DNA of 64,000 bases from Patiria pectinifera. Taxonomy: Eukaryota; Echinodermata; Asteroidea; Valvatida; Asterinidae. Where the stretch lies: contig CM057142.1 of the NCBI GenBank assembly GCA_029964075.1, positions 3,177,770-3,241,769 of the forward strand, given 5' to 3'. A model generated the notes under the pieces. That model saw only the letters and a list, made by a program, of their open reading frames with translations, was not told where the DNA came from and ran no database searches. Shown here one piece after another: positions 49,148 to 62,538 of this stretch. How positions within the stretch are numbered: the stretch's first letter is position 1; each line of letters begins with the position of its first letter. The translations under genes were made by a program, and so were the position numbers.

Positions 49148-49828
49148 TCTGGTCACCAATTGAATAATTTAACAGTGAGTTTATTTAGTGGGGTGCCACT
49201 AGTTATATCACGTATGAACACATTTACGCACCACTGGTTCGGAAACGTTCTATAAAACAAAGGCTGCTGGCAGTTTTGTTGGAAAATCAAATTGTGAACG
49301 ACTTTCATGGCAAGACTTCCATATAGGAGCCCCTGTTATATTGTACATTGTTATATTGTAAATAATTGTAATTCTCTTGGTTTACGAGGCACTGGAACCA
49401 ACTGTTATTGATGTCCTAGTCTACATGTTTTTGTTGGAAGGTCTACTCGATTTCTAACTAGAGCGCTGTTTCCAAATCAACATGGCCTTAAAAGATAACA
49501 GGCCCACTACATTTTTGTAAAAAGAACTATAATATATGCAGAATTTACGTCAATTCTGATGCTTTCTCAAATGTATTCAGTTGTGTTTGTTGAGTTTTAG
49601 ACTTAAATGTATCGCACTTAAAGCTAATGCCATTAGCCTGATGGTGCTGAAAATGTGGTTACTTTCATCTCATGGTGGCAACACGAAAGCGAAAACAAAT
49701 CAAGGGGAAAAGTCTTTTTGTATAAATAAACCAGTGTAATAGGACACTTAATGCAAGGTCATGTGACCCAGGCATGTATTCTTTACCAGTTCTGTTCTCA
49801 TTTATTACCTCTACCAATTTCGTTGAAT

Positions 49829-49856
49829 TTGGTTGGTTGGTTGGTTGGTTAGTTTG
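49829..49856. repeat. TTGG microsatellite
   Basis: Five TTGG units with degenerate continuation in intergenic DNA. Confidence 0.7.
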
Positions 49857-51393
49857 TTGGCTGGTTTGTCTGTTAACAAGATAATTCAAAAAGTTGTGGA
49901 CGAATTTGGATGGAAATTATTTTAGGGTTGGTCCTTGGTACATCGATTAGGTTTTGTAAGTAATCTGGGTATGGATCCAGGATTGTTTTTTTAAAGGATT
50001 CTTCACCATTTATTCGAGTATTTCTTTGGGGTGTATGACAACATGGCAGGGAATAGTTCAGTCTTGGCAGAGGTTTGCGCTCTCCGAGTGCTTTCTAGTT
50101 TGGAATGTTACACAACTTTTCTGAAAATGCATTATTTACTCCACCCCCCTTCTGTGTATTCAATCACAACAGGCGACACAAATAGACCATACATACATAC
50201 ATTCTACTCCCTGTTAGTCTGAAGTCAGATGAAATTCCAGTATAACACTCGTATGTTCAGTCCGGGCAAAGTTGCACACATTTCTATGGGGAGAAATTTG
50301 CTTGACAAACTCGTATACGCTTCCAATTGTGCCAGTCCACAAATTTATGGATTTCAAAATACAAGGAACACAAAGACAAAAACAAAAAACAAATAGAAAG
50401 TTTTTGTCTTCTTTCATATTCATACTTTTATTTCTCAAATATTACCTTTTAGTGGTGAAAATCAACTCTACTTGTGTGTTCCTTGCCTCAGATTGTTTGT
50501 TAGGAAAAGTTTACTATACGTGGAATGTATGTAGCAGTTTGCATGCATGAGCACCGAGATCTTTTATGGTCACGTGAAATTAGTGAATTCATTGAAATCA
50601 TTACTGGGCACAAGGTGTGTCAAGCAGAAGTTTACAAATATACATTTTCTCAAGTGTGATTTGAATTTTCTTCTCGTATTCGGAGCAGAAAATATGTGCT
50701 TCAACTGAGGTTCTAACAAGCGGCCATTTTTTGTCTAGTGTCCATGATGTGAGCCATCCTATCACAGGCACCAGATCATAACTGGGTACAAAGAGCCTCA
50801 TTTTTCACTTTTTGTTTACCCAAATATTACTAGGCTTGCACACAGCTTCAGAACAAAAATTACTGAAGTGCCATTGAAGAGAGAAAACCAATGTATTTAT
50901 GCTTATACTTTTTTTTCAATCTATGAAACAATATAAAAAATTATGAGGGTAACGGTGATACAAACTGTTTATACAGACACTGAATAAAAGTTATAAATCT
51001 GTAAAAGCCAAGCCATAAGGACAAGGTGCACTGAAACTAAGAAACAAATTATCAATGGCATTTTTTTAGGCTTTATGAAATCGACTACTTGATTGCGCCA
51101 TAATGAAAATATACAGGTACTTGTCACTATAAATTATTTTTTTTCATAAACCATTTTTTTGTTTGTTTTATAACAGTACATTTAACATATTAATTCTGAA
51201 AAAAATTATAATCTACGGATCTGGATGCAAAACAGACAAAACCAAAACTTGTTTTCACTCTTGAGAATTCTATGAATGTCTATTAACAGTACTTTGGGAT
51301 ATGCTAAAAACTTCTATTGGAACTGCTACCAAAAATTGCCATAGTTTGGGATCAGCGTAACTAAATTAAACAAAAATGACACTGTCAATCTAA

Positions 51394-51886
51394 AAGGTAA
51401 TGTACAACATTTGCAAACTTTAAAAAACACCAAGTTACTTTGAAATACCTCACTTGACTGTACAAGAATGATAGTCTCAAGCATCCTGTGAAATCATGGC
51501 AACTGGTCTGCTGTCATTTTCAAGAAATGTGGAATTTTAGTCAGCCAACCATTGTTGGAGAAAACCTGATTTTTTGGTCAAATACTGCCCCAATTCACTA
51601 ACTTTAATTAGTCCACATTTGTTTGCAATCAGCTCCACATTTGAGAATGGCCGCAAGCAAGCTTGTTTGGTTCCCTGACCCGACAATTCCCCGACGACTA
51701 CAAGTTGCTCCGTTTCGTCTGAAGTAGGTTCAGGGAACCAGACTACAAGAACAGCATTTTTTTCCTTGGTTTTTCCAGCATCCATGAACACAAAACTGTT
51801 AACAGGCCAGTGTACAATACTTGCTATAACCCCCAAATCCATCCATTGCTGAAAATTACAGCAAAAGCAATTGTTGTATATCACCT
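51394..51886. mobile_element. TTAA-flanked MITE family A, copy 4
   Basis: AAGGTAATGTACAACATTTGC ends inverted at ...TTGTTGTATATCACCT. The right flank is TTAA (51887-51890); the left flank is CTAA, one base off. The internal palindrome is degraded. It lies between the RING gene and BPNT1. Confidence 0.75.
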
Positions 51887-52512
51887 TTAATTCGAATGCG
51901 AGTGCGCAAACTTACTACAAATCTGAAAGACTGCTGAAAAATGAAATTGCAGTTTTGAATATATCTAAAGAAACCAGATACCCACACAAACTAGGAGTTG
52001 CAGACAAATAAAATGTGTTTCAATAAAGTCCAAATTACATATGCTATTTTCATTGACCAATTTTACAATAAAAACACTGAAATTATTTATTACACTGGCC
52101 AAAATAAAACTGATTGGTTTTTCAAATAAAGCTATTCTTGTAATTTACATGTTACATTTACAGCAATTACATACATAGTAACAGTACTGTTTTGTTTTTG
52201 GGTAGTATCAATATTTAACTATTAAATTATTTCTATCTGAACCAGTCACCTGAAAAAGTTCTGATATTTGCTGGGAAATGAACTGAATAATCTCTCACAA
52301 ACAAAATAAGAACCAAGTTCTTCAACCACATTCCTATTTTAAATAATATCTGCATAAACTAAAAACTTGCAGAAATTCAGTGCTGAGCATATCAGTCCCA
52401 TATCAGATAACACTATCAGCTTGATAATCAGCAAACCATTTCACGTGAAAAATAAATGTAGTCACACTTTGGCTCATAGCGAGTAGCAACTGAACTTGCA
52501 AATGTAAACCTT

Positions 52513-52757
52513 GGGGCTTCACGCACAAGTACCCCCTCAACGGTCAGATAGAGAGAGTTGGGGGAGACCACAGGGAGAGACCGTGGAACGCATTGCCGAC
52601 GACGCCCTAGCGAAGATGCTGTGGCTTTGTTCACATTCAGAATAATACTAGTACTGTACTTATACGCGCTTGAACCAGTATGCACAAGCATGCCTCTTCT
52701 ACTGGGCTCTAAAAAAGTGGTAAACAGCGCCCTCTCTGTTTGTGCACAGAGCCTGTA
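52513..52757. mobile_element. GGACTCCGTGC-family MITE, copy 4 (reversed)
   Basis: It contains the family block inverted (CACAAGTACCCCCTCAACGG, then GAGAGTTGGGGGAGACC) and a right end CAGCGCCCTCTCTGTTTGTGCACAGAG. Ends are degraded. Confidence 0.6.
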
Positions 52758-55700
52758 ACATTCACATATGTGGAATCAAACCACACAACCAAATAACTAT
52801 CATCATCATCTCTACTTTCAAGTACAATTGTTTCTTTTCCTTCTTCAAATGTTCAAGGTACCACTTTTAACATTTTACACTTTGACGATAACTGTTGTTA
52901 CCTTTCGGTGGTTTTGGCATGACTTGAATCCTCGAAGGCTCGTGTGTATAATTACACCCACAACTTCTCTTCGCCAAACCAGTAACTTTTTGAGTCAGCA
53001 GTGCACAATTGATTAGTTCTTACAGGGTTAACAATCTAACTGTGGCTGATTAGATCATTTTAGTTGGTTTTTAAAAGTCTTTGATCACTTCAAGACGTGG
53101 AAATTTTGGTTTGGCTTCAATTTAAACTCCTCATGTTTAAAGAAGCTATGCCATAGTGGGAATCAAGTCCTGCCAAAACATCAATTAAAAAATGACCAAT
53201 CGTGAACAATCTAAGACACATTTGTAGAGAATTCAAATAACGCAGTCCCTTGGCCCCATTTTGCATATACATCGAGCATTTTTCCATATCCACATATTCT
53301 ACATACAGAACTTTCACAGCAGTTGCATTTAAAATACACAACAAGAGTGTTAATACAGACACCTTTACTTTTTCCTATATATTGCTATAATATACAAGTT
53401 TCTTCAGTAATTCGTTAACTTTGAAAATAATTTTTTTTTTTTGGTTAAATCTGAGACAATTATTTGAATATCAACATCGATGCTGTATGATTTCTACAAT
53501 ACCAATACGTTGTTTTTCCTCTCTGCAAGCTTATTTTTGGAAATAACGATTATATTTACAATTTCTCTTCTTCATATAATCTGTACAAGAATAAAGCTGA
53601 ATATACTATCTGAAGTCCCACAGTCTCATCGACAGTGAGAAGTAACTAACATTTTTGCATGATATAACTGGATCTTTACGACCACATTACAAAGAAACAG
53701 TCAATGCCAAAATCAAAATATATTTTCCTGTTAAAATCTTTACAAAAAATAAAAGACATTTTTTCTTTTTTGTCAGACTGAATATGAATTATTTTTTCAA
53801 TGTTTTGTTAATGAAATGTTCAGTCTTACTTCATAGGTAATCGGTCAAAGTTACTTCCACTTGCACCAGTGGATCAAATTTTAAGAGCGGGAAGAAATTT
53901 TACCGAGGGATTTTCTTCTTTTTCCCAATGAAACACGAGCTACATGTCCATTGGGACCCTGTCATAGATACATGAACTGTGATTACTATACAGTGTGGGC
54001 ATTCAGAAGTATTTATTCATGTGCCTACATTGATGTGTTTTCCAATGTAGTACGCTGTTCACTGAATCGTGCTGTTGAGTTGTTTGGTTGTTTGAGAGGA
54101 TCTCAAACTCTCTTGCACAGGGCATATAGGAAGAACTTTTGGATTCATCTCCACTGTGAACACTAGAAAATGGACAATGTCAATTTCTGCTACAAATTGA
54201 CGCAAACTGCTCCTGAAGTTAACCCTCCAACGAATTCATCATACACAAACTGTTGTAAAGATTGGAAAGAGTGTAACCCTGACAGTAATGGACTGATCCA
54301 TTCAGCTTCACCCCATGATATGTTGACCAATCACAGCCGTGATTAATGATATACATGAATATGCATATGATACATGGGGTTGTTCCATGCAGTGTGGGGG
54401 TGTTGTTGCTCACGTGTGCAGTGGGCGTGGCCTAATGGATCAGCCTATTATGCAAAACAGCCAACATGAGAATGCCCTTACTTTTAACAGCCACGCATTC
54501 GATTACTTCTCCCGCACTTACTCGTGCAAGCGCGACTGTGTTCGATCCAACATTCACGCGACTTCTCGCGCTTACTCAAACCTGGCCCAAGTAACCGACC
54601 CGCTGAGCCGGTTACTTGGGTAAATATCCCACAATACAATGTGAAAACATAGTGGTTAAGTCCACACTGTGGCGGTGGGAGACTCAAAAGTGTCTCAGCT
54701 TCACTTCACACTATTACTAAACGACGGGAGAGAAGTTAAGTTAATTTTAGACATACTCCGCATTTCTTGTTTACTTGGGAAGAGCACATACAGCGGCCAC
54801 TGTGGCTTACTTTCGACGGCACAGATCCTTTTGCAAAGGAGGTTTAATCACCACGTGACCTCTTGACCTCGTCCGGTTGCTATGGCTCGACCTCGAGTAA
54901 CCCGAGATCGTTCGTTTATTGCTACAGATTGCGCATGTGCATCTATACCCAAGACGAAAGTACGGGTAAGCACGAGGGAGGTATCGAACGCGCTGATAAT
55001 AAGTGGACAACACTGGGCCCCTAACAAGCAGTTCCTGCTCATAGCCAAAGAGGAATTTCAACAGGGGCAGGCTCGATCAAAGACCATTGCATGACTAGTA
55101 GTTGCTCCATTGCGCACTCATCTTAAAAGTTACGTTCCCAAACTCTTCAACAAATTCAATGTTGTTCCTATTAATACAATTTCAAATTGCATGTTTCACT
55201 CCAACCAAAAAACCTCCTTTGTTTCTTTTGTGGACGTCTGCAGACCTCTGATAAAGGTTTTTGTTTTGGGCTTTGCGTGCAGACTGGCTCCCAGTCCATA
55301 TACTATCAACTCTGATTGTGTGGCGGGAACCAACCAACCCAGCGAGAATATAATTCGAAACTTGCAAAGTAATAATTCAGTGACTAATCATGGTTGATAA
55401 TTTCAATTGATGACTCATTCAAAAGTAAATAACTTTTGTATTGCTCTTAAATTGGCAATTTAGAAATGGAATCTATTTGTTGGGGATAAAAATTAGCATG
55501 GGGAATGCAAGTTTAATGCCAAAATGTCTTAGTGAAAGGGTGGTCGAAAAGTCAGCCCAAAGGGTCTGTGTCCTGGCTCTCCGCTGTATACAAACACAAA
55601 CAGCCAAAGTGCAGTTACCCATACATATGGTTCTTGATCGAACCTGCTCAATGTCTGAACCGAAATGTAGCGTGGTCTCTACATCGCTGTGGAACACGAC

Positions 55701-56725
55701 AGGGGAAGACTCTTCACGATTTATACACTGACATCTTTCAATTTGTAAAAGCTGGACAAAAGGCCGGTTTTTCCGGCATGATTCTTCACATAACGAAATA
55801 ACAAATTACCCCAAATTAATAAGATACAATGAAGCACTTTTGGGGGTTTAACTTACATCTGTCTTTTTTCTATGTGTCCTCAAAAAGTCACTTTTTTGTC
55901 ACGGTCAATTGTTCACATAAATTCACTTTTAGTCTTGGCTTCTGTCACCGGCAGGAAGCAAATTGTTCCGTCATGTTGCGTGCATACCACAATTTTTTTT
56001 TAATTTTTATATAGTACATATACCAGTATATATATTTCTGCTGCATAGAGTAAAAACTAGTGAAGTGTTTCCCTAAATCACTTAGAGAATGGCAGTTGAA
56101 CACCACAAAATACAATCGCCATAAACAGCTTTCTTTATTCTGGTACGACCTTGTGTCCTCTCTCGCATCTCTGCTGAAATTGCCAGGCAGGTTTTTTTTC
56201 AATCCTTTTCCTTCTGGATATCGTCTCTTTTTCAAATTGAGTAACCCTGTGTCAGAGCCATAAACCAAAATGCAGACCTCTGAAAAAAAGGAACTGTTTG
56301 TTTACATCTCAGCTGGAATGTAATTTTTTTTTTCAAACTACTTCGTGATCGAGTTACAGTATCAGACTTTTCAGTCCGTACACAAGCAGCACGTTGATTT
56401 TTTACTAATGGTCCACTTTTTTTTTCCCTGGTATAAAACTCACAAAAATAGAGGAGGATTTTGGCACCAAACCTCCGCTCGGTGATGTTGGAATTTACTG
56501 TGGTGTTCAACTGTTCATTTCTGGTGATAACCGATTAATAATCAAATCTTTCATACAATTCCATCACCAATACGTAATATCTTTTCCTCCCTGGTCTTGC
56601 CAACCCCACTATTTTTCTCAAACAATTAACTTGTGCCTTCCGTGATCTGTGCACGTGATTGTGGACTGAGCTACAACCGTTATCTCATTTCTCTGGAGGA
56701 CGTTGACCTCCCTGCATCCTTGGTC

Positions 56726-59700
56726 TCACTCGGCACTCCCCGTTTGCGTGGGGAGTTTCTCTCGTATGGACGTGGGTACCCGCTCCACGTAGAATTGGTG
56801 ATTGCTGTAGGCGGCAATCACCCCACCCGTATTTTGGTGTTCCACGTCTTTGTGGTAAATGTAGCTCTTGTTGTGACAGTCTGTCAGTCGACCTGTTTGG
56901 TCCAAAAGAAAAGGGGAAAATGTTGGATCATTCAGTGATCAGATTTTCTCTTCTTGGGGTCAAATGGTTTGCTCATACAAACCAGTACTCACACATGGTG
57001 CGTCCCCCCTAATAAACCTAAGACCTAATAATGTCATGATTTGTTTAGATGCGCGCTTTCCTATGAGAGCCACGCGTCTCACCTGGCTCTCATAGAAAAT
57101 CGCACACATGTAAACAAACCGTGACGTCATTAGGTCTTAGATCTATTGGGCTTTCGAAAATGGTCACCAATCCATTAACTGTTTGTGCACAGAGTCCGTT
57201 TAGAGGGCTCTCACTGACCCACGGGAACCAATCTACATCTGGGAACCAATCTACATCCGGGTACCGGGAAGTCAGCATTGCCATTGTCGTACCCAAAGAT
57301 CGTAAGTATAGCGCGGCCTGAAAAGGGTAGTAGGCAAGCCTTCCACGCTGTGATGGATGGCAAAAACTGCGAGCAAAACACGGAGCCAACAGTGCTGGGT
57401 CGGCGTGATTATGACAACTGTACAAGGCACAGGCAGTGACCATTACGCCATTTGATAAAGAATTTGCAAATATTTAAGTGAAAAGAAGCCCTATTGTTTC
57501 GTTTACAACACATGACGCGGTTGCTGACCAAACGCTTGCCTACTGCAATGGTGGCCGATCACTAGGAAACAGAATGGTCACATGGTACTGTGATGTCATA
57601 CGATTGGACTCGCTATGGCAACCACTTTGTAGCACCTGTATTGTGAATCACCTGTATTGACGGTCCCAAATAAACCCCTGTATGTGTGCACTTACCTCCT
57701 ACTGCATGCAAGATTGCCTCAGGAGCACACGTATCCCACTTCTTGCAACCACGACTGGCAAAAATGTAGGCACTCGCTGTACCGTCCAGAAGTTGAATCA
57801 CCTATTGGTGCAAAAACAAATAGGTAAATACATACATAAATGATTGCATTTTACAGAAGTCAACGCAAAAACACATGAATGGTGTTCAAATACATGAATT
57901 TAATGATGCATGATAGCAAAGTAAATAGGCCTACAGAAAAGATTCGGACAAAAACCTACAAATTATTAGTAGCACTTCCAGAAATTGGGACACTAAAAAC
58001 AAAGGGTTTTTTTTACTCGCTTTTCTTGAGGGCATTTCTTCAGATTGCGAGCTGAACCTTAGTTTATACCGTGAGGAATAACTGTATTTGTTGCCTCGAT
58101 ATAAAAACTAAGCTTTGAAACAGAAATCCTTCAATGGAAAGGGTATTGCTGTGAAGACAAGCAGGTTAAATATTGCTTTTGAATTAAACATTTTTGGCAG
58201 TGATTAATTTGTCCACGCCATATATGCAACAAGGCTTCACGGGATATGTGGCTTTGATTCAAGGGTTTCTTACCTTGTGGCCTGCACCCCCGACCCGCAG
58301 GATTTCGTCTGGTTTCATGGCATCAATCGTCTTCTGCACGTCCTCCGTTAAATGCGACCGCGTCGTGGTGATGACCCTCTTGGTGGACTCTTTGTGCTCG
58401 AAGCCAAAGCCTCCCAGGCCCAGAATGCCCCACATGGTGCGTCCCTGCTCCTCCACGGGCGAGGTCTTGTAGTTGAAGTACGGCTGGTGTATGACTCCAG
58501 CTACCGCGATGCCTTTCACGGCCACGCCTATGAGAACGGTGACGTGATCCAAGAAGCCTGCAAAGGGAGGTCAAGGATACGTGAACATTTTTATAATTCC
58601 TGTTTTTTTTGCACCGAGTTGACCTACTTTGAGTGACGGCGTATTTACGCCAGCAAATTGTAATCGAGTCATTTACGAGTCAGTTCAGGAGTCAGTTCAC
58701 AAGTCAGTTATTCCAAAAGTCGCAATGAATTCACATATTCTAATTAATGTTACCTCAGACTTGATGTCATGCCAACATAAAGTCTCAGAGAACAGTCTGA
58801 AAACAGTCTCCAACCTCTCATGATGGTGGATGGCAATGTAGAGTTTGAGATCTACCAGTCCATTGATGGCCTAATAACCCTTACAGCAGTGGTCAAGTGT
58901 AAAAATCCACACATGTACACAGGTTCAAAGGGTACTTCGCTCTGTGTAACATGAAAGTTTGCTATCAAAGTAGGCCAATCAGTCTACAGGGGAGGCGGTA
59001 TGATCATCGTACAACCAATAACCTTTCAGAATCACTCGGGGCAGAGCCTCTCCTCATAAACAAGATCATCAGGACACGTCTCTTTTTTAGCTGCGGGATA
59101 GCAGCTCAACAAATCATCCTGTCTCTCCGTTAGTTGGTTAGTTAGTAACAAACGTTGACATTGTCTATTGCCCCTACATATTTTGACTGATTTCAACCAA
59201 ACTTTGTCAAAGTATCAGTAGCTCAGCCCCAACATGTCACATGACCAAACTGGGGTCAACGGACATCATAGGGTCACTGGGGTCAAAAACCTGATTTTTT
59301 TTTTTACTCTACTCCTTCCAGAAATTTCATGGCATAATCATGTGACTCATGCATAAACATGAATTCATTGGCCCGCAGCTTCCAAGATATTTCCGATCGA
59401 GCTTGTTTTTTTTATGTCTGAGACATACTGGCTAATCTCAGACTTCAATCCAACCCAGGAGATAAATGGAGGCAGTGATCTAACCACCTGTTGTTGATGT
59501 CTGGCGCCCTCTGTTGACCACAAAGGAAAATTTTACAGAGGTAATCCACCAGTTTAGCACAATCTATGTCCAAGCAGATCTGCCCTCTATGGAAGATCTC
59601 CTTATAAGAAAGAACCTCCAGTGGGCAGGACACCTGCTGAAAATGCCACCTGAACGGCTACCGAAACAGATCCTCTGCTCTCAACTCCCTGTTGGGATGA

Positions 59701-62538
59701 GGAGACGAGGCCGCCCTCGCCTCAGCTACAAGGATTCTATCAAGAGGAATCTTAAACAGAGGAAAATCAACACAAAGTCCTGGTCATCCCTAGCTACCCA
59801 AAGAGACGCCTGGAGAGCAGCTGTCAAATGACATGGAAGCAGTCTTTGTCGCTACGCGACCGACAGCATGATGATGTCCAAGGGTGGACTTAAAAACTGC
59901 TCTGAGAAAATGAAATACCAGCATTGAATGTGAATTGTTAAAAATGCTCAGAGCTAGAAAAGTGACTGAACATGTCCTTTTGTTTTGGTCAGTTCAACCA
60001 ATCCGGGCACGGTATCATTTCTATCATGGAGGCCCCCTTCAATGGCGAAAGCATTGTGCTAGCTATTGATCAGAATTGTTAAAAATGCTTAGAGCTAGAA
60101 AACTGACTGAACATGTCCTTTTGTTTTGGTCAGTTCAACCAATCCAGGCACGGTATCATTTCTATCATGGAGGCCCCCTTCCATGGCGTAAGCAATGAGC
60201 TAGCTATTGATCAGATAATCTGTCATGGAACGGTTGCTCTGTACAATAGCTACACAATGCTTTTTTGCCATTGGAGGGTGCCAGCCCCATGTTTGTATGG
60301 TGATCACGTGCCCAGGAAGTGTCTGATATCTGTCCTTAATTCACCCTCTGCTATGGGCATTTCAGCCCGACTTCAGTAGATGCCTATTTTTTTTCAAGTT
60401 TGGAAAGGAGCCAGAATGTTTATGTTTTAAATCTTACCCTGAGTGTATTCTGTGGTGCCGTCTACAGGATCAACCCATACGACAACCTGGGGAAAAAAGA
60501 AAAGAAACTAAATGTAATATCAGCTTGTGAAACACAATAAATAACATACATCGAGAACAACAAGAGCAGAGACTTGAAGATTTAGAATTTTTGTACATTA
60601 CCCAGTGCTTAAGGCTTTTGTAAAATTGATCTGGAAGAAACGCAGTAAATGTACAAATATGCTGCTCACAACACACTGGTTTTTCAAAAAATGCATTGCA
60701 TGGTGTAAAATGTGAAATATTCCAATATGAATAATACAAATAAGCAATTGGCACTTTGCTGGTCAGTAACTTTCCCATTTAAAAATTGCATCTTCAGTTG
60801 GGTAACCCTCACTTTTTTCGTCAGATCATTCCCAATCTACCTGAAGCTTTTGGAGGGTTTTTACAGATCTGATGAAGGTTCAACTACAGACTGATCCACT
60901 GAGCTCTGCCAAACTCTCTTGTGACCAAATGCAGCTTCAGCTTCAACTACGCAACCAAATGTCTGATATGCATATGCTTACGCATGACAAGCGCAAATAC
61001 CGGTAGGTGTACATTTTGTCCCCCACGTGTGTGGCAGTGGGCTAGATTAATGAATTGGTCAGTTACTGTGCATGGAATCCGATGCTCCAAGTAAAGTTTT
61101 AATATAAAAGTAAGTCAAGTCTGTCGCAAGCCAATGTGGCCCATCAGGCTGGTGTTTATCTCCAGTTTCAGTAGCATGAAACAACTGAGAATATTTAAAT
61201 TCCCCCTGGATGGGATGCTAGTCCTTTGCAGGTTACTCCCCAGCTAATGCTGATACCCATTTATGCTCCTGGGTGGAGAGAGGCAAGTTGGGGTGAAGTG
61301 GCTTGCCCAAGGACACAACATATGGCCAGTAGCTGGATTCGAACCCCTTACCCTCTGATCCCGAGTCACAAATCCTAACCACTAGGCCACACTCCAACAA
61401 TATGAAGAATAAGGCTAAATGAGAAGATTTCCTGAACCTGCTTACAAAATATTGGGGTACTTTAGGATTCTGCTAAAGATCTCAACAAATGCACTTTAGG
61501 GGTAAAATCTTACACCCTGAAGGATTACAACCTTACATCTTTGAGGTCAACATCTTGGTACTGTGGGGGACACTCTACAGCCAGAACCTCCTGGGAATCT
61601 CCCATCTCAACCTGTCTATCCTCCATCTTTTCCTTCTCCAATTCCTAAACAAAATGAGAAAAAAAAGTTTAAAAACACCACAAATATTTGTCGGGCAGCT
61701 ACACATACAGGTTGTTTCCAAATTTTGAGCTACAGACTCCGTGCACAAGTGCCCCCTCAACGGTTACAAAGGGAGAGTTGGGGAGACCACTGGGAGGGAC
61801 ATTCAAATGCATTGCTGATAGCGCCTGATACTCACGCAAGATGTTACTGGTTTGTGCACATCCGGAATAAAATTAGTCATGCGTACTTCGCGCCATACGT
61901 GCGGAAACTAGTTCGCACATGTATGCGGTGTGTGCCTCCCAATGGGGCTTTAGAATGTGGCCACAAGGTACCATCTTCTATTTGTGAACAGTGTCCATTG
62001 TCTAGGTCTTCAACAATTGTGAGGGAACAAGCTGACCATAGTCAAAGCCTTACTCCTTTCGTTAATAATTTTCATTATTATTATTGCTCCTGGATGCCTC
62101 TTCGAACATAGCCTTATTTGGACTATCTTCGTGTAGGCAAATATGCAGCCCTGTGGATGTTTGGCTCCTTGCTTCAGTGCGCACAAACACAACAGTAAAT
62201 ATTAAATATTGCACACCCGCAGATAGAATACCAAGGGTTACGAAATGACCAAAATGTTGCACTCTTGCAGATAAAGGAGGTTAATTTCTGGATTTTATGG
62301 ACACTGATTTTGAATTGGAATAGGAGGCTTTAAGGATTCTCCGGATGTCATGGATACCTCTTGGAGTATTCAAGGAATTCCTTTCCCAAGTGTGTATTTT
62401 TTTTATTTGTTTCCTTTTTCTTTTTACCTCTTCTCCAATGACTGTAATTCCTGGGAATCTTGTCATCAGTGATGCCACGATGCAGTGTTGCGCTCTCCTA
62501 TCTGCTTCTGTCTGTGGGTCGAAGATACCTTCACCACC
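56726..62538 (-). CDS. BPNT1: 3'(2'),5'-bisphosphate nucleotidase 1, six 3' exons (5' end missing)
   Basis: BPNT1 hydrolyses 3'-phosphoadenosine 5'-phosphate, a by-product of sulfation, to AMP; it is Mg-dependent and Li-sensitive. Exons in coding order, complement: 62428-62538, 61537-61644, 60438-60486, 58274-58557, 57696-57801, 56726-56892. All have consistent phases and total 274 codons plus stop. Motifs of the Li-sensitive phosphatase superfamily are intact: IGEE (end of the first exon), [15 protein letters not shown] (split over 60438/58557) and [19 protein letters not shown] (57696-57801). TTTRSH and LRVGGAGHK are also typical. The last exon ([19 protein letters not shown]...REKLP) carries the C-terminus. 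About 35-40 N-terminal residues expected before [13 protein letters not shown] are not found up to 64000. Introns contain a LINE fragment, a SINE and repeats. Confidence 0.95.
57011..57147. mobile_element. Palindromic foldback family D, copy 2
   Basis: Arms share TGACGTCA..GTTTGTTTACATG and TTTCCTATG with copy 1. The loop is about 12 bp. It lies in the last BPNT1 intron. Confidence 0.7.
57205..57600. repeat. Dispersed repeat G, copy 2
   Basis: Homologous in the same orientation to 28655-29035. It also begins with CTCTCACTGACC and ends after GGTACTGTGATGTCAT. It lies in the last BPNT1 intron. Confidence 0.65.
59514..59834 (+). mobile_element. LINE ORF2 C-terminal fragment
   Basis: The reading frame 59514-59831 contains [28 protein letters not shown], a [16 protein letters not shown] block and a W-S-LA-QRDAWR end. 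This is the typical C-terminal tail after the reverse transcriptase of non-LTR retrotransposons. No catalytic RT motif is present; it is a 5'-truncated copy in a BPNT1 intron, antisense to that gene. Confidence 0.8.
59932..60213. repeat. 141-bp tandem duplication with AGGCCCCCTTC family end
   Basis: 59932-60072 and 60073-60213 are head-to-tail copies with about ten differences. Each contains GAGGCCCCCTTC and GCTAGCTATTGATCAG, related to 31565-31841. The matching inverse end lies at about 60245-60291. Confidence 0.78.
61165..61398 (-). mobile_element. tRNA-derived SINE, type 2, copy 2
   Basis: This is the inverted counterpart of the copy at 35478-35705. Read on the minus strand it has GGCCTAGTGGTTAGGA, a B box with GGGGTTCGAATCC, the same GTCCTTGGGCAAGCCACTTC block and the same CATCC..CCAGGGGGAAT tail. 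It lies in the BPNT1 intron between exons 60438-60486 and 61537-61644, in BPNT1 sense. Confidence 0.82.
61733..61997. mobile_element. GGACTCCGTGC-family MITE, copy 5 (reversed)
   Basis: AGACTCCGTGCACAAGTGCC, then CCTCAACGGTTACAAAGGGA, then GAGTTGGGGAGACC, ending at GAACAGTGTCCATTG. It lies in a BPNT1 intron and explains the long accidental frame there. Confidence 0.65.

Larger units (their letters stand above)
48798..56725. other. RING gene / BPNT1 intergenic region
   Basis: No gene recognised in 7.9 kb. Contents: poly(A) candidate 49142, TTGG microsatellite, family A MITE 51394-51886 and TA-family element 52513-52757. A CpG-rich stretch at about 54480-55000 has no frame that I recognise. 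Confidence 0.5.

Noticed and set aside
61563..62111. 182-aa plus-strand open frame
   Set aside because: It is antisense to a BPNT1 exon and then passes through a GGACTCCGTGC-family repeat; no domain.
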